Shown piece after piece: positions 27,120-35,782 of a stretch of 64,000 nt of DNA. Source of the stretch: Richelia sinica FACHB-800 (GTDB taxonomy: Bacteria; Cyanobacteriota; Cyanobacteriia; Cyanobacteriales; Nostocaceae); NCBI RefSeq assembly GCF_014698825.1, contig NZ_JACJTT010000007.1, positions 105,641 through 169,640 of the forward strand, read 5' to 3'. The notes beneath the pieces are model-generated. The model did no database searches and was not told the DNA's origin. It was given only the letters and a program-made list of their open reading frames with translations. The position numbers and the translations under genes were made by a program. The first letter of the stretch is position 1; every line of letters starts with the position of its first letter.

Positions 27120-27953
27120 GTTTTAAAACTCTATAATCCCTATTAGGGATTGAAACCTTCCATTCGCTCAATGTTGACTGGGCAACTCCAGGTTTTAAAA
27201 CTCTATAATCCCTATTAGGGATTGAAACACGGTAGAGGCACAGGCGCAAAAGGCATCTGTTTCAGCCGTTTTAAAACTCTATAATCCCTATTAGGGATTG
27301 AAACGAACGGAAGTTCCTTCCAGGAAAAATACATAATGGTTTTAAAACTCTATAATCCCTATTAGGGATTGAAACACACCAAGATTTCAATCACAACTTG
27401 ATAACGGCTATGTTTTAAAACTCTATAATCCCTATTAGGGATTGAAACTGCTTGCTTCATCCCTTGTGTAATTAACGTCTAACGTTTTAAAACTCTATAA
27501 TCCCTATTAGGGATTGAAACTCCTAACACCTCCAGAAAGCCATCAAGTTTTCTTGTTTTAAAACTCTATAATCCCTATTAGGGATTGAAACATGATAATA
27601 ATCTCCATTTTGGTGGAACTGAAGTTTTAAAACTCTATAATCCCTATTAGGGATTGAAACCCTGGTATTCTGGTAAGTACAAGCGATAGTTATTCCTTGT
27701 TTTAAAACTCTATAATCCCTATTAGGGATTGAAACTTGCCTATGTAAAATAAGTCTTATCGTTATGAGTTTTAAAACTCTATAATCCCTATTAGGGATTG
27801 AAACGATAATCACAATTCTGCCTGAATCATCGACCTCTATAGTTTTAAAACTCTATAATCCCTATTAGGGATTGAAACTCGCGTGGCGAAATAAACCTTA
27901 CCTTTACCAATAAAATGTTTTAAAACTCTATAATCCCTATTAGAGATTGAAAC
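27120..27953 (+). CRISPR. CRISPR array, 12 repeats and 11 spacers
   Basis: The 37-bp repeat begins GTTTTAAAACTCTATAATCC and ends GGGATTGAAAC, with an internal palindrome AATCCCTATTAGGGATT. Repeats start at 27120, 27192, 27268, 27339, 27412, 27484, 27555, 27624, 27699, 27768, 27842 and 27917. Spacers are 32-39 bases (35, 39, 34, 36, 35, 34, 32, 38, 32, 37 and 38). All repeats are identical except the last, which has G-to-A in TAGAGATTG, marking the old end at the right. The terminal ATTGAAAC matches the 8-base 5' tag left by Cas6-type processing in type I and III systems, so transcription is left to right. No cas gene is present in this window, so processing proteins must be elsewhere. Confidence 0.98.
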
Positions 27954-27975
27954 CTAATCAAAAACAACCATTTGC

Positions 27976-28003
27976 GGTGCGTTAAGCGTTGCTGTAACGC
28001 ACC
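27976..28003. repeat. small palindromic repeat, copy 2
   Basis: GGTGCGTTA and TAACGCACC form a 9-bp stem with a 10-base loop and are followed by CTACTGG. It is the inverted counterpart of the element at 24626. It lies 22 bases past the last CRISPR repeat and might stop array transcription. Confidence 0.7.
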
Positions 28004-28243
28004 CTACTGGACTGTATAAACCAAATCTGTGCATTAAGAAAGACCGAAAATTTTGATTATCTAATAGACCCTTTGCAAAAGTAATTCTTTGTGTTCTCTT
28101 CTGGAGCGCCTTTGCGTCTCTGCGTGAAACAAAAAAATATTTAATGCAAAAAGTCTAATAAATATTTCAACAATCTAATGCACAAATTTAGCCATGTAAA
28201 TCCACGACAAAAAGTATCTCTTCGCGCTGCCACCTATCACCTG

Positions 28244-29647
28244 CTATAAATTCCGGGGTGGAATTTCCTCACCTTGATAAAACCGTTCTTCCAACTTACC
28301 CAAAGCAAACCAAATCCCTGCACCACTAATGACAGCTAAACTTAAAATACTGCCGATAATCACATCTAGTGAATGATAGAAAAACATCAATAAAGGTAAC
28401 AGCGACCAAATTAAAATTGTTCCCCCAGCTATTCCCAAACGAATCTTTTTCAAGTTAGTTAAAGCTTGCCTACAACTAGCACAATGTTTGGTGTGAGAAT
28501 GATATCTATCAAGCAAAACTTCTTTGGATAGTGCTGGTGATAAAGTTTGACCAGGAAAGGGGTCAATACTATATTGATTTACCCAAGAACGTAATTGAAA
28601 GACAAATAAATCGGCTTTGGTTGGTAAATAAAACGCCTTGGTAAAGTTGTGGCTACCACCCTTTTGTTCAAGATATCTTTCTTGATGATGGAGGAAAATT
28701 TGGTCATCTTCTAAAACTCGGTTTTGACCAATGTGAGAGTACCAACGGGGAGTTAATTTTAAAAATAATGCTGGTATTTTTGAGGAAAACTTAAAGGGGA
28801 AACGCGCAAATAATCGACATTGACCTTTGCGAATGGGAGTAGCATAAACTACGGTGAGTGTCCGTCCAAATTGTTTAGAGGTGAGGTCATGCCACATTAA
28901 ACCAGGGGCAATAAATGTGGTATTTTGTCTGCCTAAAGTACCTTTACGTGGGCCTTCTGCCCATGTACCTTTAAATCCCCATTTTCCTGATTCTACAACT
29001 TCCAACTCTACAGGGGCAACGTTAGCTCTATTACCAACTGTTTTATGGTGGGTATAGGGAATATGACTAGAATCTAAGACGTTTTCCATCAAGGTTAAGG
29101 CATCATAGGGTAAGTCACGAAAGGTATTGAGACATACCCAACCTTCTGTATCTTCTTCCAAAACATCAACAATTGGGACTTTGGTGTTAGCTGCGTTTTC
29201 TGGACTACCAGGATAAACAAACAACAGTCCTTGACGAACTGTGGTCGGTAGAGAAGGGACACAAGCACGCTGAGAGGTTTCCGCTTTGCTATCAGGGGTT
29301 TGTTGGGGGATAATTTCACATTTACCTGTACCTGAAAAGGCCCAACCGTGATATGGGCATTCTAACCAACCGCTTTCGTTAATTCTTCCTTCGGATAATG
29401 GTGCTAAACGGTGGGGACATTGATCTAAAAATACTTGCCATGTTTGCTGGTTTTTGTCCCACCAAATGACAATATCCCGTTCTAACAGGGTGAAGCGGGT
29501 AGGTTGGGATTTGTCTAAGTCTTCTACATAGTGGACAGGATACCAAACTTCTTGCCAATCAAAACGGTCTGGGTCGAGTCCACCTGCGGTTAGTTCGGCT
29601 GTTACTTGGGGATGGGATGTGGCTGATTCGAGAATACTATTGGACAT
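28244..29647 (-). CDS. Rieske oxygenase, pheophorbide a oxygenase/Tic55 type
   Basis: A 467-residue non-haem iron oxygenase related to plant PaO/ACD1, PTC52 and TIC55. The Rieske ligands are CPHR (Cys77, His79) and CPYHGW (Cys97, His100). The mononuclear iron site is in ENVLDSSHIPYTHH. A C-terminal CxxC (HCASCRQ near residue 390) typical of this subgroup is followed by two membrane segments (about 402-445), which would place it at the thylakoid or cytoplasmic membrane. Substrate is probably a chlorophyll-derived or related tetrapyrrole (inference from the family). It is divergent from the fibrillin gene with 126 bases between starts. Confidence 0.9.
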   Translation of the reverse strand: MSNSILESATSHPQVTAELTAGGLDPDRFDWQEVWYPVHYVEDLDKSQPTRFTLLERDIVIWWDKNQQTWQVFLDQCPHRLAPLSEGRINESGWLECPYHGWAFSGTGKCEIIPQQTPDSKAETSQRACVPSLPTTVRQGLLFVYPGSPENAANTKVPIVDVLEEDTEGWVCLNTFRDLPYDALTLMENVLDSSHIPYTHHKTVGNRANVAPVELEVVESGKWGFKGTWAEGPRKGTLGRQNTTFIAPGLMWHDLTSKQFGRTLTVVYATPIRKGQCRLFARFPFKFSSKIPALFLKLTPRWYSHIGQNRVLEDDQIFLHHQERYLEQKGGSHNFTKAFYLPTKADLFVFQLRSWVNQYSIDPFPGQTLSPALSKEVLLDRYHSHTKHCASCRQALTNLKKIRLGIAGGTILIWSLLPLLMFFYHSLDVIIGSILSLAVISGAGIWFALGKLEERFYQGEEIPPRNL

Positions 29648-29773
29648 GGTGGAATCAACTTTATTTTTCGCTCTACCAAGAATGTAACAATTTTTTAAGC
29701 ATCCTGACGGTAGAGGGGAAAATTCTGTCGGTTGTCTAAATTAATATCAAGTGAGTAAAAACGGTTTAAGGCT

Positions 29774-30526
29774 ATGGTAGTAGATACGGGAAATGTTGCT
29801 GCGGCAAAAGCTGCTTTACGTCAAGCTTTGACTGCTTGTGGTGGGAATACTAAGGACGAGACTGTATTAGCGGCAATAACTAATCTCCAAACTCTCAACC
29901 CTACTCCAGCACCTACCCATAGTGGTCAGTTACTCGATAGTAATTGGTTGTTGATTAGTGCCCCAAGTTTTCCCCAAGGTGAACAACTTGCAGATGGTAG
30001 ATTTGCTTATACTTTGGGTCGGTTGGCTTTTAATATGTTTCAACCCACAAAGTTAAGGGTGGTAATTGACCGAGTTTTTCAACCTGTGCGCTATTTGGGA
30101 CAGGGGGAACAGCAAAGTCACGATATTGTGGTGGAATTTACTACTATTGATGAGTCTGTACCGCAGTTGCGGGGAATTGTTCGTAATTTGGGAGTATGTC
30201 AACCTGCAAGTGATACGGCTTTGCAAGTGCAGTTTACGGGGGGAGTTTTAACACCTCAAGATATGGGTCAAATAGAGGAATGGAGAAGGGTATTTGGTGA
30301 ACAGGGTAAACCTGAGGAGACAAGTTTAAAAGAGAAGTTCCAGACTTGGTTATTGAAATTGATGTTTGGTTTGGTTCCCCCGGAGGGAATGAATTTGGAT
30401 ACGGGGGAAATTCGTTTTACAATGAAGCGATCGCCTAAAGGTAATTTGGAAATTCTGTATCTAGATGAGGAATTACGCATCACTCGCGGGGAAAAGGGAA
30501 CTGTGTTAGTGTGTGAGCGAGTGTAG
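29774..30526 (+). CDS. PAP/fibrillin-domain protein
   Basis: A 250-residue protein of the plastid-lipid-associated (PAP/fibrillin) family, which binds lipophilic molecules at thylakoids and lipid globules. The N-terminal helix (AAAKAALRQALTACGG) is followed by the domain-start signature with LDSNWLLISAPSFP near residue 58, and the C-terminal strand block ends in YLDEELRITRGEKGTVLVCER, the conserved fibrillin end with the D-L/I-R-I-x-R-G motif. No signal peptide is visible. The shared short intergenic region with the Rieske oxygenase gene suggests possible co-regulation in photosynthetic membrane maintenance. Confidence 0.9.
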   Translation: MVVDTGNVAAAKAALRQALTACGGNTKDETVLAAITNLQTLNPTPAPTHSGQLLDSNWLLISAPSFPQGEQLADGRFAYTLGRLAFNMFQPTKLRVVIDRVFQPVRYLGQGEQQSHDIVVEFTTIDESVPQLRGIVRNLGVCQPASDTALQVQFTGGVLTPQDMGQIEEWRRVFGEQGKPEETSLKEKFQTWLLKLMFGLVPPEGMNLDTGEIRFTMKRSPKGNLEILYLDEELRITRGEKGTVLVCERV

Positions 30527-30600
30527 TTGTTGCAGGATATTCTGTTTCTTGCCCTGATATTCCACAATATAGCCGTAAACAAGGGCAGAGAATACCCAAA

Positions 30601-31020
30601 CTAGAGAATTAGGTAACTGTGCCAAACTGGTGGTTTATCGGGGTCTGTGGACTCTGGAAGTAATAAACGCCAACTTTTACCTTCCCGTTGAATTTGCAGA
30701 TATAAGTCAAAAGGTTTTTTAGCTTGGGTAAAGCTGCGGTTTGGTAACTTTACTGTCAGGTCATAGGTTCCACTGACCCGATATGCTGGTAAGTTTTCTA
30801 CGCTAAAGGACTTTTGCTGCTTAATAGACAGTCGCTTAATATCGAACTGCTGAAAGTCTACACCTAGTTTTTCACTCAGTTGTTTTTCGGTTTGTTCTAG
30901 CTGGAGTGCGATCGCTTTCTGAACTAATTCAGGAGTTGGTATTAGCACCAATGTGCTACACGCTGTCACTAGCATCAGCAGAATTGCTATCACAACTAAC
31001 CGCACCATATTATCTCTCAT
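30601..31020 (-). CDS. small lipoprotein of unknown function
   Basis: A 139-residue protein with a clear lipoprotein signal: MVRLVVIAILLMLVTAC, with the lipobox LVTAC and Cys at about residue 21. The mature part has one helix (ELVQKAIALQLEQTEKQLSE) then a beta-rich domain with YRVSGTYDLTVKLP. It should be anchored to the plasma or outer membrane on the periplasmic side. The start could be the first ATG or the second, four codons later. It is convergent with the fibrillin gene. I do not recognise the domain. Confidence 0.75.
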   Translation of the reverse strand: MRDNMVRLVVIAILLMLVTACSTLVLIPTPELVQKAIALQLEQTEKQLSEKLGVDFQQFDIKRLSIKQQKSFSVENLPAYRVSGTYDLTVKLPNRSFTQAKKPFDLYLQIQREGKSWRLLLPESTDPDKPPVWHSYLIL

Positions 31021-31595
31021 ATTATCGCTCCAGCGATAGTATATCAGTATTTTTTATGCTGATCAGCTAAAAAGTATTTAATTTGCATATCTCTAGTTCA
31101 TCAAATTCTTTTTTATTCTTTATTTTCTTTATTTAAATTGTTGCATATTTACTGTCAATATTGCATTGGCATAATCCATAATTAGCGCAATTATATTACC
31201 TGAGTGGTATATAGGAAAAAGTAGAGCAGGTTATTGTTTAAAAGCCAAAGCTCACCCAACAATATTATGCAACATATTGGCAATTCAATATTATCTTGTT
31301 GATATTTATTGGCTTTTCAGTACATTAATCACATGGGATTAAGATTTAGGAAATATTAATGTATTTTCGCCATTGTAATTACATATAAGCAATGGCAAAC
31401 GCATATTTTTCCTAGATTATGTGAATCACAAGTAGATATAACAGGTGCATTTACAAGCCATATTAACTGCTAATTATTTATAGCTAACTTAGACAAAAGC
31501 AGATGAAAACAGATAATCATGCAAATTATTGATTTTCATGATTATATGCAGCCTGAAATTTCTATATCTAAGTTTTTGTTAATGTCCTAAATGCT
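31021..31595. other. intergenic, 575 bases
   Basis: A/T-rich region between the lipoprotein gene (minus) and the oxygenase gene (plus), so it should hold two divergent promoters. I find no coding frame, RNA gene or repeat that I can support. Confidence 0.5.
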
Positions 31596-32516
31596 TTGTC
31601 TATAGCTATAACAGCAACAATTAAAGGAAATAACTCTGTGGATAGATTTTTACTCAAGGTTAGGCATAAGTTTTTACAAACAATTGCTCAACATCCTCTG
31701 ATAAAAAGCTATATTGACCAAAATTATCAAAGAAAAATCAACCAACATAGTCAAAATTTACCTATTCTAAATATGGAATCGCTCAAGTTAATTGAGAAAA
31801 TTCAACAAGATGGAGTAGCGATAACTTCATTATCAGAATTGGGGATTAAAGATACTGAAAAAATGTTGGTTGTAGCACAAAAGTTAGCTAAAGAATTAGT
31901 ACAACTTGAAGCTGAATCTGTACAGAATTACGTAATTCATGCTAGTTGTGAGGAAATGAGCAGATTTCCCCAGATATTTCTCTGGGGAATTGACCCTAAA
32001 CTATTAAATATTGTAGAAAATTATCTTGGTTTATCTGTTGCTTATCAAGGTGCTTATTTACGTAGGGATATTGCCAACGGGTTAGAAATTGGTTCAAGAT
32101 TATGGCATATTGATCAAGAAGACCGTAGAGTGATCAAAATTATTATTTATCTGGATGACGTTGATGAAGAAAACGGGCCTTTTCAATATCTTCCCTATGA
32201 TATCAGTTTAAAAATAGCCCAAACTATCAAATATACTTCTGGCTACCTTTCTGACCAAACGATGCAAAAATTGATATCCCCTAAATCTTATCATTCATGT
32301 ACAGGAGTAGGGGGAACAGTGATTTTTGCTGCTACTAGCAGTATTTTTCATCGTGGCAAACCACCGATTAATCGGGATAGATTAGCAATATTCTATGATT
32401 ACACTTCTAAAAGCTATAAACAAAGATTCTATGGTACACCGACTCTACCCTATCGTGATTTACGTTTGATAGCGCGAAACCTATCAGAACAACAAAGAAA
32501 TTGTATTTTTTGGTAA
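31596..32516 (+). CDS. Fe(II)/2-oxoglutarate oxygenase, PhyH-like
   Basis: A 306-residue phytanoyl-CoA-dioxygenase-like enzyme. The iron-binding facial triad is visible as LWHIDQED (His171, Asp173) and IFHRGKPP (His252), with Arg260/Arg262 (INRDR) suited to bind 2-oxoglutarate. Between them YLDDVDEENGPFQYLP is the usual loop (D-x-x-x-x-NGP) of PhyH-type proteins. The N-terminal 60 residues are basic and helical. The start here is a TTG; the first in-frame ATG (MESLKLIEK) would remove about 59 residues, and a GTG giving VDRFLLKVRH lies between, so the start is uncertain. Substrate unknown; no biosynthetic neighbours are present. Confidence 0.8.
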   Translation: MSIAITATIKGNNSVDRFLLKVRHKFLQTIAQHPLIKSYIDQNYQRKINQHSQNLPILNMESLKLIEKIQQDGVAITSLSELGIKDTEKMLVVAQKLAKELVQLEAESVQNYVIHASCEEMSRFPQIFLWGIDPKLLNIVENYLGLSVAYQGAYLRRDIANGLEIGSRLWHIDQEDRRVIKIIIYLDDVDEENGPFQYLPYDISLKIAQTIKYTSGYLSDQTMQKLISPKSYHSCTGVGGTVIFAATSSIFHRGKPPINRDRLAIFYDYTSKSYKQRFYGTPTLPYRDLRLIARNLSEQQRNCIFW

Positions 32517-32536
32517 AATTTTGCAGCTATAAAAAA

Positions 32537-32560
32537 AGCCAGAAACATATGTTTCTGGCT
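32537..32560. terminator. bidirectional terminator
   Basis: AGCCAGAAAC and GTTTCTGGCT form a 10-bp stem with a 4-base loop between convergent genes. On the minus strand it is followed by TTTTTTT, a strong terminator for psaK; on the plus strand the tail is weaker. Confidence 0.85.
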
Positions 32561-32597
32561 GATAAATCAAAAATATAGGCAGACAGGATGTAAAAAA

Positions 32598-32858
32598 TTA
32601 GAATCTACCAAGATAGTGCAATCCTAAGATAATACCTACACCGAGAATATGACCAAAAGCCGCTGTTGCTAAAACCGCAGGTAAGCCAAAACCACCAAAG
32701 AAATTACCAGCTGGTAAAGCAGGTTCAGCATTGGGGTATTGAATTGTAAATTTAGCAAAAACGATCGCAATGAGGTTGGCTGTGATCATAATCAAGCCAA
32801 TGGAGGGAGTCCACTCTAAGGGTGCGGTTGCAGCAGCTAGTAAGGTTGAGGTCAACAC
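32598..32858 (-). CDS. psaK: photosystem I subunit PsaK
   Basis: An 86-residue two-helix membrane subunit at the edge of photosystem I, in the thylakoid. Two hydrophobic segments are visible (SIGLIMITANLIAIVFAKF, and PAVLATAAFGHILGVGIIL), joined by a loop with YPNAEPALP, a PsaK hallmark, and the protein ends GLHYLGRF. The start is a GTG directly giving (M)LTSTLLAAA, the expected short N-terminal presequence. It is monocistronic with its own terminator. Cyanobacteria often have more than one psaK; whether this is the constitutive or the high-light form cannot be told. Confidence 0.95.
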   Translation of the reverse strand: MLTSTLLAAATAPLEWTPSIGLIMITANLIAIVFAKFTIQYPNAEPALPAGNFFGGFGLPAVLATAAFGHILGVGIILGLHYLGRF

Positions 32859-33172
32859 CTGATACGCTCCTGAGACTTTTGTATGTTTGACAATAAGGGC
32901 AGTTGAGAAACGAAGATGATCGACTCAACTTCAAGGTTGTTTAGCTTAATGTACATATAATCTGAAAATTTCCGAAGAAAATTCAAGAAAAATCTTCACT
33001 TTGCAGCATTTTTTAACAGTTATTCTCAATACTTAACAAAAATGCCGGGGGTCAATTGCGGTCTGTGCGACCGATGATACCTGAAGCGAGGGTGATGACA
33101 ACAAATCCAGAGGCGATCGCTCTACAAATAATTTAAACTCAAGGTGATAGTGATTATTTCCTGAATCTATTT
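32859..33172. other. intergenic, 314 bases, divergent promoters
   Basis: This region separates the divergently oriented psaK and sufE genes and should hold both promoters. It has a HIP1 octamer at about 33114. A short open stretch on the minus strand (AIASGFVVITLASGIIGR) looks like a membrane helix but has no start codon, so it is not called. Confidence 0.45.
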
Positions 33173-33607
33173 ATGTCCTCAACTCTTGACTCCTTACCAC
33201 CCGCACTAGCTAAGATTGTGCAACGCTTTCAACGTGCGGCTGACCCAAAGCGGCGTTATGAACAGCTAATTTGGTATGCTCAAAAGTTGTCAGAGTTCCC
33301 CGAAGCAGATAAACTTCCAGAACACAAAGTTCCTGGTTGTGTTTCTCAGGTATATGTCACTGCATCTCTACAGGATGGTAAAGTTTTGTTTCAAGGCGAT
33401 TCTGACTCTCAGTTAACCAAGGGTTTAGTCGCTTTGTTGATTGAAGGTTTAAACGGACTCACACCCACAGAAATTGTGCAACTGACACCTGATTTTATTC
33501 AAGCCACCGGTTTAAATGTCAGTTTGACCCCTTCTCGCGCTAATGGCTTTTACAATATTTTCAAAACCATGCAGAAAAAAGCATTGGAATGCAAGTTAGA
33601 GAACTAG
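33173..33607 (+). CDS. sufE: cysteine desulfurase partner SufE
   Basis: A 144-residue SufE protein that accepts persulfide sulfur from the cysteine desulfurase SufS and stimulates it during Fe-S cluster assembly. The acceptor Cys is in HKVPGCVSQVYV near residue 51. The family pattern YEQLIWYAQKLSEFPE and the C-terminal SRANGFYNIFKTMQKKA are present. Length is normal. It is followed after 36 bases by an alpha/beta hydrolase and then a CobW GTPase on the same strand, a probable operon. Confidence 0.95.
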   Translation: MSSTLDSLPPALAKIVQRFQRAADPKRRYEQLIWYAQKLSEFPEADKLPEHKVPGCVSQVYVTASLQDGKVLFQGDSDSQLTKGLVALLIEGLNGLTPTEIVQLTPDFIQATGLNVSLTPSRANGFYNIFKTMQKKALECKLEN

Positions 33608-33643
33608 CAGATAGGTGAGTGTCAAATCAGGGTTAGTTAAACA

Positions 33644-34540
33644 ATGATTACTTTATCTACAACTGGTTTATTTGGTGGCCTAACCCAAGAATTTCCCTGG
33701 AATTGGCAAAATCAGCCTTTACGGGTGGTTTATGAAACTCTGGGTTCTGGTTCACCCTTATTGCTTTTACCTGCTTTTAGCAGCGTTTCCACTAGGGAAG
33801 AAGTGGGGGAATTAGCAAAACTCCTCTCTGCTAATTTCCAAGTGACAGCTTTAGACTGGCCCGGGTTTGGTGAATCTTCCCGACCCAGTTTAGATTATCG
33901 ACCCGAAATATATCGGCAATTTCTCGCAGATTTTGTCAAATCTGTATTTAATTCTCCAATTGCGGTGGTAGCTGCTGGTCATAGTGCTGGTTATGTATTG
34001 CAACTAGCTAAGGCAAAACCACAGACCTTTTCCCGCATAGTCTTACTAGCACCAACTTGGCGTGGCCCCTTACCAACCATGGGAGCAAGTCCACAACTAG
34101 CAGGTATGGTGAAAGAAATGGTGCGATCGCCTATTCTCGGTCAAGGACTATATAAAATCAACACCTCACCATCCTTTTTACGCTGGATGTATCGTCGTCA
34201 TGTTTTCACAGATATAGGGAAACTGACCCCTAGCTTCATCACCAAAAAGTGGCACACCACCCAGCAACCAGGGGCCAGATTTGCTTCTGCGGCCTTTGTC
34301 ACAGGTAACATCGATACAATTCACTCACGAACAGAATTTCTTTCCTTAGTCCAGTCCTTATCAACACCGCTAATGGCCGTCATTGGTGCATCTAGTCCAC
34401 CTAAATCACGTCAAGAAATGGACGCATTAGCAGCTTCACCAGGAGTTACCAGCATCATTGTTCCTGGGACTTTAGGACTCCATGAAGAATACCCCCCAGT
34501 GGTGTGTGAAGCCATCCTGCCATTTTTAAAAGGGTTATGA
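33644..34540 (+). CDS. alpha/beta hydrolase
   Basis: A 298-residue alpha/beta-hydrolase-fold protein. The oxyanion strand is LLLLPAFSSVSTREE, the nucleophile elbow is AGHSAGYV with Ser near residue 110, and the C-terminal LHEEYPP supplies the His of the triad; the acid is less clear. The N-terminal 30 residues (FPWNWQNQPLRVVYETLG) are typical of cyanobacterial paralogues. It sits between sufE and the CobW-like gene with short gaps. No specific substrate can be assigned. Confidence 0.82.
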   Translation: MITLSTTGLFGGLTQEFPWNWQNQPLRVVYETLGSGSPLLLLPAFSSVSTREEVGELAKLLSANFQVTALDWPGFGESSRPSLDYRPEIYRQFLADFVKSVFNSPIAVVAAGHSAGYVLQLAKAKPQTFSRIVLLAPTWRGPLPTMGASPQLAGMVKEMVRSPILGQGLYKINTSPSFLRWMYRRHVFTDIGKLTPSFITKKWHTTQQPGARFASAAFVTGNIDTIHSRTEFLSLVQSLSTPLMAVIGASSPPKSRQEMDALAASPGVTSIIVPGTLGLHEEYPPVVCEAILPFLKGL

Positions 34541-34587
34541 TACACAGATAATGATTATCAATAAAATATCAAGGTTGTTTTGCACAT

Positions 34588-35559
34588 ATGATGACTGCTG
34601 AACTTTCTCACACAGTCCCTGTCACAGTTTTAACAGGTTATTTAGGCGCAGGTAAAACCACCCTCCTTAATCACATTCTCACCTACGAACACGGCAAAAA
34701 AGTTGCTGTCATCGTCAATGAATTTGGCGAAGTAGGCATTGATAATCAACTCGTTATTGATGCCGATGAAGAAATTTTTGAAATGAACAATGGCTGTATT
34801 TGCTGTACAGTTCGGGGTGATTTAATTCGCATCATTGGTAACTTAATGAAGCGACGAGATAAATTTGACCATCTCGTGATTGAAACCACCGGATTAGCTG
34901 ACCCAGCCCCAGTAATTCAAACCTTCTTTGTCGATGAAGATATGCAAAGCCAACTGTCACTAGATGCAGTAGTGACAGTAGTCGATGCTAAACATATTTG
35001 GCAACATTGGGAAGCAGACGAAGCCCAAGAACAAATTGCCTTTGCCGATGTAATTTTATTAAATAAAACTGATTTAGTCACACCAGAAGTTTTAGACGAA
35101 CTAGAACAAAGAATTCGCGGTATGAATGCTATGGCTAAAATCTACCGCACCCAAAATTCAGAGTTAGGAATGGATGCTTTATTGGGAGTTCAAGCCTTTG
35201 ATTTAGATCGGGCTTTAGAAATTGACCCCAATTTTTTAGGAGAAGATGCCCATGAACATGATGAAAGTGTATATTCAGTAGCTTTAGTAGAAACACGCCC
35301 CTTAGATGGCGAAAAATTAAATGCTTGGTTAGGTGAATTACTGCGTAATCAAGGGCCAGATATATTCCGGATGAAGGGAATTTTAAATATCGCTGGTGAA
35401 GAAAATCGCTTTGTTTTTCAAGGTGTACATATGCTATTTGATGGTAAACCAGATAGACCATGGAAAGCCAACGAAACCCGTAAAAATGAATTAGTTTTTA
35501 TTGGTCGTAACTTGGATGCAGATAAATTAAAACGAGATTTTCAAGCTTGTTTAGTGTAA
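34588..35559 (+). CDS. CobW/G3E-family GTPase, metal chaperone type
   Basis: A 323-residue G3E-family GTPase. Walker A is GYLGAGKTTLLNH near residue 20, the metal-binding CxCC is in NNGCICCTVRGD near 72, Walker B lies in HLVIETTGLADP, and the guanine-specifying NKTD is in LLNKTDLV. The C-terminal CobW_C domain spans about 225-320 and contains the short acidic His stretch EDAHEHDES. Such proteins insert or deliver Zn or other metals. Two consecutive ATGs begin the gene. No Zur box was recognised, and the gene seems to be read from the sufE side. Confidence 0.9.
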   Translation: MMTAELSHTVPVTVLTGYLGAGKTTLLNHILTYEHGKKVAVIVNEFGEVGIDNQLVIDADEEIFEMNNGCICCTVRGDLIRIIGNLMKRRDKFDHLVIETTGLADPAPVIQTFFVDEDMQSQLSLDAVVTVVDAKHIWQHWEADEAQEQIAFADVILLNKTDLVTPEVLDELEQRIRGMNAMAKIYRTQNSELGMDALLGVQAFDLDRALEIDPNFLGEDAHEHDESVYSVALVETRPLDGEKLNAWLGELLRNQGPDIFRMKGILNIAGEENRFVFQGVHMLFDGKPDRPWKANETRKNELVFIGRNLDADKLKRDFQACLV

Positions 35560-35592
35560 GAACAATTAGAAAATATAGCAGGTGATAGGTGA

Positions 35593-35649
35593 CAGGTGAC
35601 AGTGCGAGGAATCTTTTATTGTGTAAATCTGAGGATTGGTTGATATTCT
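35593..35649 (+). repeat. dispersed repeat, copy 2
   Basis: Matches 6495-6550 at about 45 of 57 positions. It is preceded by a short AGGTGACA-type tandem (35577-35606) and lies 34 bases after the CobW-like gene. Confidence 0.65.
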
Positions 35650-35682
35650 CCACTGCAATTAAATATGCGTTTCCCATCACCT

Positions 35683-35714
35683 CTGTAGAGACGTTACATG
35701 TAACGTCTCTACAG
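35683..35714. repeat. perfect 32-bp palindrome
   Basis: CTGTAGAGACGTTACA is followed immediately by its exact reverse complement. The element lies between convergent genes (CobW-like and glmU). It can form a 14-bp or longer cruciform or hairpin and may stop transcription from both sides. The CTGTAGA/TCTACAG ends also occur in the terminator at 16401. Confidence 0.85.
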
Positions 35715-35782
35715 TCTTTACCGGATATAACAATGACTTGGGGATATTGCCATTTATGCTGTGTAATGACAGAAAATCGAGT

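Noticed and set aside
26920..27126. 68-codon open frame in the CRISPR leader
   Set aside because: It runs through the leader into the first repeat and has no support as a gene.
27031..27813. Open frames on the minus strand through the CRISPR array encoding repeated SIPNRDYRVLK
   Set aside because: The repetition comes from the 37-bp CRISPR repeats and length of the spacers; they have no independent gene signals.
33060..33140. Minus-strand membrane-helix-like stretch (AIASGFVVITLASGIIGR) upstream of sufE
   Set aside because: A stop precedes it and no start codon lies in frame; too short to support as a small photosystem-type protein.
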